This document shows, in pieces, positions 9,460 to 19,969 of a stretch of 21,147 bases of DNA. The notes under the pieces are model-generated. The model was not told the DNA's origin and did not search any database. It saw nothing but the letters and a program-made list of their open reading frames with translations. The translations under genes and the position numbers were made by a program. The DNA comes from Saccoglossus kowalevskii (Eukaryota; Hemichordata; Enteropneusta; Harrimaniidae): NCBI RefSeq assembly GCF_000003605.2, contig NW_003107520.1, positions 1 through 21,147 of the forward strand. The letters run 5' to 3'. How positions within the stretch are numbered: position 1 is the first letter of the stretch; each line of letters starts with the position of its first letter.

Positions 9460-11252
9460 TCATCACTACCATCAAGACAGTCAAGTAAGCCATCACATAC
9501 TTACTGCATCTACTTGGTGATTCATCACTGCCATCAAGACAGTCAGCTTACCCATCACATAATTATTTCATCTAGTTGGTGATTCATCACTGTCATCAAG
9601 ACAGTCAGGTTACCCATCACAAACTTACTGCATCTACTTAGTGATTTACCACCTGCCATCAAGACAGTCGGGTAACCCATCGCACACTTACTACATCTAC
9701 TTTGTGATTCATCACTGCCATCAAGACAATCAGGTTACCCATCACAAACTTACTGCATCTACTCGGTGATTCATCACTGCCATCAAGACAGTCAGGTAAC
9801 CCATCACAAACTTACTGCATCTACTCGGTGATGCATCACTGCCATCAAGACAGTCAGGTAACTCATCACATACTTACTGCATCTACTTGGTGATTCATCA
9901 CTGCCATCAAGACAGTCAGGTAACCCATCACAAACTTACTGCATCTACTTGGTGATTCATCACTACCATCAAGACAGTCAAGTAAGCCATCACATACTTA
10001 CTGCATCTACTTGGTGATTCATCACTGCCATCAAGACAGTCAGGTAACCCATCACAAACTTACTGCATCTACTTGGTGATTCATCACTACCATCAAGACA
10101 GTCAAGTAAGCCATCACATACTTACTGCATCTACTTAGTGATTCATCACTGCCATCAAGACAGTCAGGTTACCCATCACATCATTTTTTCATCTAGTTGG
10201 TGATTCATCACTGCCATCAAGACAGTCAGGTTACCCATCACATACTTACTGCATCTACTTAGTGATTTACCACCTGCCATCAAGAAAGTCGGGTAACCCA
10301 TCGCACACTTATTACATCTACTTTTTGATTCATCACTACCATCAAGACAGTCAAGTAAGCCATCACATACTTACTGCATCTACTTGGTGATTCATCACTG
10401 CCATCAAGACAGTCAGGTTACCCATCACATAATTATTTCATCTAGTTGGTGATTCATCACTGCCATCAAGACAGTCAGGTTACCCATCACATACTTACTG
10501 CATCTACTTAGTGATTTAGCACCTGCCATCAAGACAGTCGGGTAACCCATCGCACACTTACTACATCTACTTTGTGATTCATCACTGCCATCAAGACAGT
10601 CAGGTTACCCATCACATAATTATTTCATCTAGTTGGTGATTCATCACTGCCATCAAGACAGTCAGGTTACCCATCACAAACTTACTGCATCTAGTTGGTG
10701 ATTCATTACTACCATCAAGACAGTCAGGTAAGCCATCACAAACTTACTGCATCTACTCGGTGATTCATCACTGTCATCAAGACAGTCAGGTAACCTATCA
10801 CATAATCACTGTATCTACTTTGTGATTTATCACTGCTTTCAAGACAGTCAGGTAACCCATCACAAACTTACTGCATCTACTTGGTGATTCACCACTGCCA
10901 TCAAGACAGTTAGGTATCACATCACATACTTGCTACATGTATTTGGTGATGTATCACTGCCACCAAGACAGTCGGGTAACCCATCACACACATACTGACA
11001 GTTAGTTATCCCATCACATACTTGCTACATCTACTTGGTGATTCATCACTGCCATCCAAACAGTCAAGTAACCCACCACACACATACTGCATAAACTTGG
11101 TGATTCATCACTACCATCCAAACAGACAAGTAACCCACCACACACATACTGCATAAACTTGGCGATTCATCACTACCATCAAGACAGTCAAGTAAGCCAT
11201 CACATACTTACTGCATCTACTTGGTGATTCATCACTGCCATCAAGACAGTCA
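9460..11252 (+). repeat. 2917-bp-offset duplication, copy 1
   Basis: It matches 12377-14171. Landmarks at 2917 bp: CAGCTTACCC (9545/12462), AAGACAATCAGG (9723/12640), GGTGATGCATCAC (9831/12748) and CAAGAAAGTCGGG (10284/13201). The offset becomes 2919 after the indel cluster at 13519-13618. Because 9460+2917 is 12377, the whole 2917-bp segment sits head to tail with its partial copy. Confidence 0.85.
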
Positions 11253-11750
11253 GCTTACCCATCACATAATTATTTCATCTAGTTGGTGATTCATCACTGC
11301 CATCAAGACAGTCAGGTTACCCATCACATACTTACTGCATCTACTTAGTGATTTACCACCTGCCATCAAGACAGTCGGGTAACCCATCGCACACTTATTA
11401 CATCTACTTTGTGATTCATCACTACCATTAAGACAGTCAAGTAAGCCATCACATACTTACTGCATCTACTTGGTGATTCATCACTGCCATCAAGACAGTC
11501 AGGTTACCCATCACATAATTATTTCATCTAGTTGGTGATTCATCACTGCCATCAAGACAGTCAGGTTACCCATCACATACTTACTGCATCTACTTAGTGA
11601 TTTACCACCTGCCATCAAGACAGTCGGGTAACCCATCGCACACTTACTACATCTACTTGGTGATTCATCACTACCATCAAGACAGTCAAGTAAGCCATCA
11701 CATACTTACTGCATCTACTTGGTGATTCATCACTGCCATCAAGACAGTCA
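10750..11750 (+). repeat. 2205-bp-offset copy of the 8545-9545 segment
   Basis: The truncated-monomer junction (8793/10998) and CCATTAAGACAG (9222/11427) match at 2205 bp. A few differences mark this copy, such as CTGCTTTCAAG for CTGCTATCAAG and GGTATCACATC for GGTATCCCATC. Those variants then pass to the copies at 13750 and 14898, showing the order of descent. Confidence 0.8.
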
Positions 11751-12376
11751 GGTTACCCATCACACACATTCTGCATCTACTTGGTGATTCATCACTGCCA
11801 TCAAGACAGTCAGGTAACCCATCACAAACTTACTGCATCTACTTGGTGATTCATCACTACCATCAAGACAGTCAAGTAAGCCATCACATACTTACTGCAT
11901 CTACTTGGTGATTCATCACTGCCATCAAGACAGTCAGGTTACCCATCACATAATTACTGCATCTACTTGGTGATTCATGACTGTCATCAAGACAGTCAGG
12001 TAACCTATCACATAATCACTGTATCTACTTGGTGATTTATCACTGCTATCAAGACAGTCAGGTAACCCATCACAAACTTACTGCATCTACTTGGTGATTC
12101 ATCACTGCCATCAAGACAGTTAGGTATCCCATCACATACTTGCTACATGTATTTGGTGATGTATCACTGCCACCAAGACAGTCGGGTAACCCATCACACA
12201 CATACTGACAGTTAGTTATCCCATCACATACTTGCTACATCTACTTGGTGATTCATCACTGCCATCCAAACAGTCAAGTAACCCACCACACACATACTGC
12301 ATAAACTTGGTGATTCATCACTACCATCCAAACAGACAAGTAACCCACCACACACATACTGCATAAACTTGGCGAT

Positions 12377-14171
12377 TCATCACTACCATCAAGACAGTCA
12401 AGTAAGCCATCACATACTTACTGCATCTACTTGGTGATTCATCACTGCCATCAAGACAGTCAGCTTACCCATCACATAATTATTTCATCTAGTTGGTGAT
12501 TCATCACTGTCATCAAGACAGTCAGGTTACCCATCACAAACTTACTGCATCTACTTAGTGATTTACCACCTGCCATCAAGACAGTCGGGTAACCCATCGC
12601 ACACTTACTACATCTACTTTGTGATTCATCACTGCCATCAAGACAATCAGGTTACCCATCACAAACTTACTGCATCTACTCGGTGATTCATCACTGCCAT
12701 CAAGACAGTCAGGTAACCCATCACAAACTTACTGCATCTACTCGGTGATGCATCACTGCCATCAAGACAGTCAGGTAACTCATCACATACTTACTGCATC
12801 TACTTGGTGATTCATCACTGCCATCAAGACAGTCAGGTAACCCATCACAAACTTACTGCATCTACTTGGTGATTCATCACTACCATCAAGACAGTCAAGT
12901 AAGCCATCACATACTTACTGCATCTACTTGGTGATTCATCACTGCCATCAAGACAGTCAGGTAACCCATCACAAACTTACTGCATCTACTTGGTGATTCA
13001 TCACTACCATCAAGACAGTCAAGTAAGCCATCACATACTTACTGCATCTACTTAGTGATTCATCACTGCCATCAAGACAGTCAGGTTACCCATCACATCA
13101 TTTTTTCATCTAGTTGGTGATTCATCACTGCCATCAAGACAGTCAGGTTACCCATCACATACTTACTGCATCTACTTAGTGATTTACCACCTGCCATCAA
13201 GAAAGTCGGGTAACCCATCGCACACTTATTACATCTACTTTGTGATTCATCACTACCATCAAGACAGTCAAGTAAGCCATCACATACTTACTGCATCTAC
13301 TTGGTGATTCATCACTGCCATCAAGACAGTCAGGTTACCCATCACATAATTATTTCATCTAGTTGGTGATTCATCACTGCCATCAAGACAGTCAGGTTAC
13401 CCATCACATACTTACTGCATCTACTTAGTGATTTAGCACCTGCCATCAAGACAGTCGGGTAACCCATCGCACACTTACTACATCTACTTTGTGATTCATC
13501 ACTGCCATCAAGACAGTCAGTTACCCATCACATAATTATTTCATCTAGTTGGTGATTCATCACTGCCATCAAGACAGTTCAGGGTTACCCATCACAAACT
13601 TACTGCATCTAGTTGGGTGATTCATTACTACCATCAAGACAGTCAGGTAAGCCATCACAAACTTACTGCATCTACTCGGTGATTCATCACTGTCATCAAG
13701 ACAGTCAGGTAACCTATCACATAATCACTGTATCTACTTTGTGATTTATCACTGCTTTCAAGACAGTCAGGTAACCCATCACAAACTTACTGCATCTACT
13801 TGGTGATTCACCACTGCCATCAAGACAGTTAGGTATCACATCACATACTTGCTACATGTATTTGGTGATGTATCACTGCCACCAAGACAGTCGGGTAACC
13901 CATCACACACATACTGACAGTTAGTTATCCCATCACATACTTGCTACATCTACTTGGTGATTCATCACTGCCATCCAAACAGTCAAGTAACCCACCACAC
14001 ACATACTGCATAAACTTGGTGATTCATCACTACCATCCAAACAGACAAGTAACCCACCACACACATACTGCATAAACTTGGCGATTCATCACTACCATCA
14101 AGACAGTCAAGTAAGCCATCACATACTTACTGCATCTACTTGGTGATTCATCACTGCCATCAAGACAGTCA
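12377..14171 (+). repeat. 2917-bp-offset duplication, copy 2
   Basis: Partner of 9460-11252. It overlaps the first 1150-bp HOR copy and contains the 13519-13618 indel cluster. It ends near 14171, where CAGCTTACCC of the older copy is replaced by CAGGTAACCC. Confidence 0.85.
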
Positions 14172-14245
14172 GGTAACCCATCACAAACTTACTGCATCTA
14201 CTTGGTGATTCATCACTACCATCAAGACAGTCAAGTAAGCCATCA
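13096..14245 (+). repeat. 1148-1150-bp HOR unit, copy 1
   Basis: It begins at CATCATTTTTTCATC and is 1150 bp long; the extra 2 bp come from the indel cluster at 13519-13618. Expected composition is 16 units of 62 bp, two of 63 bp and one of 30 bp (1148 bp). The next copy follows directly. Confidence 0.88.
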
Positions 14246-15393
14246 CATCATTTTTTCATCTAGTTGGTGATTCATCACTGCCATCAAGACAGTCAGGTTA
14301 CCCATCACATACTTACTGCATCTACTTAGTGATTTACCACCTGCCATCAAGAAAGTCGGGTAACCCATCGCACACTTATTACATCTACTTTTTGATTCAT
14401 CACTACCATCAAGACAGTCAAGTAAGCCATCACATACTTACTGCATCTACTTGGTGATTCATCACTGCCATCAAGACAGTCAGGTTACCCATCACATAAT
14501 TATTTCATCTAGTTGGTGATTCATCACTGCCATCAAGACAGTCAGGTTACCCATCACATACTTACTGCATCTACTTAGTGATTTAGCACCTGCCATCAAG
14601 ACAGTCGGGTAACCCATCGCACACTTACTACATCTACTTTGTGATTCATCACTGCCATCAAGACAGTCAGGTTACCCATCAAATAATTATTTCATCTAGT
14701 TGGTGATTCATCACTGCCATCAAGACAGTCAGGTTACCCATCACAAACTTACTGCATCTAGTTGGTGATTCATTACTACCATCAAGACAGTCAGGTAAGC
14801 CATCACAAACTTACTGCATCTACTCGGTGATTCATCACTGTCATCAAGACAGTCAGGTAACCTATCACATAATCACTGTATCTACTTGGTGATTTATCAC
14901 TGCTTTCAAGACAGTCAGGTAACCCATCACAAACTTACTGCATCTACTTGGTGATTCACCACTGCCATCAAGACAGTTAGGTATCACATCACATACTTGC
15001 TACATGTATTTGGTGATGTATCACTGCCACCAAGACAGTCGGGTAACCCATCACACACATACTGACAGTTAGTTATCCCATCACATACTTGCTACATCTA
15101 CTTGGTGATTCATCACTGCCATCCAAACAGTCAAGTAACCCACCACACACATACTGCATAAACTTGGTGATTCATCACTACCATCCAAACAGACAAGTAA
15201 CCCACCACACACATACTGCATAAACTTGGCGATTCATCACTACCATCAAGACAGTCAAGTAAGCCATCACATACTTACTGCATCTACTTGGTGATTCATC
15301 ACTGCCATCAAGACAGTCAGGTAACCCATCACAAACTTACTGCATCTACTTGGTGATTCATCACTACCATCAAGACAGTCAAGTAAGCCATCA
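14246..15393 (+). repeat. 1148-bp HOR unit, copy 2
   Basis: Direct tandem partner of 13096-14245, with the same CAAGAAAGTCGGG, GATTTAGCACC and CTGCTTTCAAG variants. It has CTACTTTTTGATTC near 14387, shared with the older copy near 10320 but not with copy 1. A third copy starts at 15394 and breaks off by about 15480. Confidence 0.88.
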
Positions 15394-17340
15394 CATCATT
15401 TTTTCATCTAGTTGGTGATTCATCACTGCCATCAAGACAGTCAGGTTACCCATCACATACTTACTGCATCTACTTAGTGATTCATCACTGCCATCAAGAC
15501 AGTCGGGTTACCCATCACATACTTACTGCATCTAGTTGGTGATTCATTACTACCATCAAGACAGTCAGGTAACCCATCACAAACTTACTGCATCTACTCG
15601 GTGATTCATCACTGCCATCAAGACAGTCAGGTTACCCATCACACACATTCTGCATCTACTCGGTGATTCATCACTGCCATCAAGACAGTCAGGTTACCCA
15701 TCACACACATTCTGCATCTACTTGGTGATTCATCACTGCCATCAAGACAGTCAGGTAACCCATCACAAACTTACTGCATCTACTTGGTGATTCATCACTG
15801 CCATCAAGACAGTCAGGTAACCCATCACAAACTTACTGCATCTACTTGGTGATTCATCACTACCATCAAGACAGTCAAGTAAGCCATCACATACTTACTG
15901 CATCTACTTGGTGATTCATCACTGCTATCAAGACAGTCAGGTTACCCATCACATCATTTTTTTATCTAGTTGGTGATTCATCACTGCCATCAAGACATTC
16001 AGGTTACCCATCACATACTTACTGCATCTACTTAGTGATTTACCACCTGCTATCAAGACAGTCGGGTAACCCATCGCACACATTCTGCATCTACTTTGTG
16101 ATTCATCACTACCATCAAGACAGTCAAGTAAGCCATCACATACTTACTGCATCTACTTGGTGATTCATCACTGCCATCAAGACAGTCAGGTTACCCATCA
16201 CATAATTATTTCATCTAGTTGGTGATTCATCACTGCCATCAAGACAGTCAGGTTACCCATCACATACTTACTGCATCTACTTAGTGATTTACCACCTGCC
16301 ATCAAGACAGTCGGGTAACCCATCGCACACTTACTACATCTACTTTGTGATTCATCACTGCCATCAAGACAGTCAGGTTACCCATCACATACTTACTGCA
16401 TCTAGTTGGTGATTCATTACTGCCATCAAGACAGTCAGGTTACCCATCACATACTTACTGCATCTACTTAGTGATTCATCACTGCCATCAAGACAGTCAG
16501 GTTACCCATCACATACTTACTGCATCTAGTTGGTGATTCATTACTACCATCAAGACAGTCAGGTAACCCATCACAAACTTACTGCATCTACTCGGTGATT
16601 CATCACTGCCATCAAGACAGTCAGGTTACCCATCACACACATTCTGCATCTACTTGGTGATTCATCACTGCCATCAAGACAGTCAGGTAACCCATCACAA
16701 ACTTACTGCATCTACTTGGTGATTCATCACTACCATCAAGACAGTCAAGTAAGCCATCACATACTTACTGCATCTACTTGGTGATTCATCACTGCCATCA
16801 AGACAGTCAGGTTACCCATCACATAATTATTTCATCTAGTTGGTGATTCATCACTGCCATCAAGACAGTCAGGTTACCCATCACATACTTACTGCATCTA
16901 CTTAGTGATTTACCACCTGCCATCAAGACAGTCGGGTAACCCATCGCACACTTACTACATCTACTTTGTGATTCATCACTGCCATCAAGACAGTCAGGTT
17001 ACCCATCACATACTTACTGCATCTACTTAGTGATTTACCACCTGCCATCAAGACAGTCGGGTAACCCATCGCACACTTACTACATCTACTTTGTGATTCA
17101 TCACTGCCATCAAGACAGTCGGGTAACCTATCGCACACTTATTACATCTACTTTGTGATTCATCACTACCATCAAGACAGTCAAGTAAGCCATCACATAC
17201 TTACTGCATCTACTTGGTGATTCATCACTGCCATCAGACAGTCAGGTTACCCATCACGTAATTATTTCATCTAGTTGGTGATTCATCACTGCCATCAAGA
17301 CAGTCAGGTTACCCATCAAATACCTTACTGCATCTACTTA
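15394..17340 (+). repeat. Type A monomers without the truncated unit
   Basis: Mixed type A monomers, with several ACACACATTCTGCATC units near 15640-15720 and 16640. Five of the 187-bp triad-type pairs are present, two of them almost adjacent (63-bp units near 16911 and 17037). No gene or RNA is seen. The block ends in the indel cluster at 17236-17401. Confidence 0.8.
17082..17135 (-). pseudogene. LDLa-like relic within a 71-codon open frame
   Basis: The minus-strand translation here is CDRLPDCLDGSDESQSRC, an LDLa half-module match with three cysteines and the DGSDE calcium motif. It opens a 71-codon stop-free frame (minus strand, 17138 down to 16923) that starts on GTG rather than ATG. After this copy the 62-bp period changes the frame. 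A following 63-bp monomer (the GGTGGTAAATC variant on this strand) briefly restores it, so an SRCSK sequence appears twice. The open frame is a by-product of one 63-bp unit and stop-free variants. There is no signal peptide, promoter or complete domain, so a functional protein is unlikely. Confidence 0.55.
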
Positions 17341-18022
17341 GTGATCATCACTGCCATCAATACAGTCATGTAACCCATCACATACTTACTGCATCTAGTT
17401 GTGATTCATTACTACCATCAAGACAGTCATGTAACCCATCGCACACTTACTACATCTACTTAGTGATTCATCACTGCCATCAAGACAGTCAGGTTACCCA
17501 TCACATAATTATTTCATCTAGTTGGTGATTCATCACTGCCATCAAGACAGTCAGGTTACCCATCACATACTTACTGCATCTAGTTGGTGATTCATTACTA
17601 CCATCAAGACAGTCATGTAACCCATCGCACACTTACTACATCTACTTAGTGATTCATCACTGCCATCAAGACAGTCAGGTTACCCATCACATAATTATTT
17701 CATCTAGTTGGTGATTCATCACTGCCATCAAGACAGTCAAGTAACCCATCACAAACTTACTGCATCTAGTTGGTGATTCATCACTACCATCAAGACAGTC
17801 AAGTAACCCATCACAAACTTACTGCATCTAGTTGGTGATTCATTACTACCATCAAGACAGTCATGTAACCCATCACAAACTTACTGCATCTTGTTGGTGA
17901 TTCATCACTGCCATCAATACAGTCATGTAACCCATCACAAACTTACTGCATCTAGTTGGTGATTCATCACTGCCATCAAGACAGTCAAGTAACCCATCAC
18001 AAACTTACTGCATCTAGTTGGT

Positions 18023-18890
18023 GATTAATCACTACCATCAATACAGTCATGTAACCCATCACAAACTTACTGCATCTTGTTGGTGATTCATCACTGCCAT
18101 CAATACAGTCAGGTTACCCATCACATACTTACTGCATCTACTTGGTGATTCATCACTGCCATCAAGACAGTCAAGTAACCCATCACAAACTTACTGCATC
18201 TAGTTGGTGATTCATCACTACCATCAAGACAGTCAAGTAACCCATCACAAACTTACTGCATCTAGTTGGTGATTCATTACTACCATCAAGACAGTCATGT
18301 AACCCATCACAAACTTACTGCATCTAGTTGGTGATTCATCACTACCATCAAGACAGTCAGGTAACTCATCACATACTTACTGCATCTAGTTGGTGATTCA
18401 TCACTGCCATCAATACAGTCAGGTTACCCATCACATACTTACTGCATCTACTTGGTGATTCATCACTGCCATCAAGACAGTCAAGTAACCCATCACAAAC
18501 TTACTGCATCTAGTTGGTGATTCATCATTACCATCAAGACAGTCAAGTAACCCATCACAAACTTACTGCATCTAGTTGGTGATTCATCACTACCATCAAG
18601 ACAGTCAAGTAACCCATCACAAACTTACTGCATCTAGTTGGTGATTCATTACTACCATCAAGACAGTCAGGTAACTCATCACAAACTTACTGCATCTAGT
18701 TGGTGATTCATTACTACCATCAAGACAGTCAAGTAACCCATCACAAACTTACTGCATCTAGTTGGTGATTCATCACTACCATCAAGACAGTCAAGTAAGC
18801 CATCACAAACTTACTGCTTCTAGTTGGTGATTCATTACTAATATCAAGACAGTCATGTAACCCATCACAAACTTACTGCATCTAGTTGGT
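18023..18890 (+). repeat. 868-bp (14-mer) HOR, copy 1
   Basis: Exactly 14 x 62 bp. Landmarks repeat at 868 bp: GATTAATCAC (18023/18891), CATCTTGTTGG (18073/18941), CATCATTACC (18523/19391) and CTAATATCAAG (18838/19706). Confidence 0.92.
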
Positions 18891-19758
18891 GATTAATCAC
18901 TACCATCAATACAGTCATGTAACCCATCACAAACTTACTGCATCTTGTTGGTGATTCATCACTGCCATCAATACAGTCAGGTTACCCATCACATACTTAC
19001 TGCATCTACTTGGTGATTCATCACGGCCATCAAGACAGTCAAGTAACCCATCACAAACTTACTGCATCTAGTTGGTGATTCATCACTACCATCAAGACAG
19101 TCAAGTAACCCATCACAAACTTACTGCATCTAGTTGGTGATTCATTACTACCATCAAGACAGTCATGTAACCCATCACAAACTTACTGCATCTAGTTGGT
19201 GATTCATCACTACCATCAAGACAGTCAGGTAACTCATCACATACTTACTGCATCTAGTTGGTGATTCATCACTGCCATCAATACAGTCAGGTTACCCATC
19301 ACATACTTACTGCATCTACTTGGTGATTCATCACTGCCATCAAGACAGTCAAGTAACCCATCACAAACTTACTGCATCTAGTTGGTGATTCATCATTACC
19401 ATCAAGACAGTCAAGTAACCCATCACAAACTTACTGCATCTAGTTGGTGATTCATCACTACCATCAAGACAGTCAAGTAACCCATCACAAACTTACTGCA
19501 TCTAGTTGGTGATTCATTACTACCATCAAGACAGTCAGGTAACTCATCACAAACTTACTGCATCTAGTTGGTGATTCATTACTACCATCAAGACAGTCAA
19601 GTAACCCATCACAAACTTACTGCATCTAGTTGGTGATTCATCACTACCATCAAGACAGTCAAGTAAGCCATCACAAACTTACTGCATCTAGTTGGTGATT
19701 CATTACTAATATCAAGACAGTCATGTAACCCATCACAAACTTACTGCATCTAGTTGGT
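18891..19758 (+). repeat. 868-bp (14-mer) HOR, copy 2
   Basis: Tandem partner of 18023-18890. I saw only two differences: CACGGCCATC near 19022 against CACTGCCATC, and CTGCATCTAG near 19682 against CTGCTTCTAG near 18814. The match stops at 19759, where GATTCAACAC replaces GATTAATCAC. Confidence 0.92.
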
Positions 19759-19969
19759 GATTCAACACTACCATCAAGACAGTCAAGTAAGCCATCACAT
19801 ACTTACTGCATCTACTTGGTGATTCATCACTACCATCAAGGCAGTCAAGTAAGCCATCACATACTTACTGCATCTATTTGGCGATTCATCATTACCATCA
19901 AGACAGTCAAGTAAGCCATCACATACTTACTGCATGTACTTGGTGATTCATCACTGCCATCAAGACAGT

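Noticed and set aside
16923-17138. Minus-strand 71-codon open frame as a functional gene
   Set aside because: Only its first 18 or so residues after the GTG look like LDLa. The rest is frame-shifted satellite; there is no signal peptide and only half a domain. Kept as a relic of the motif, not as an expressed gene.
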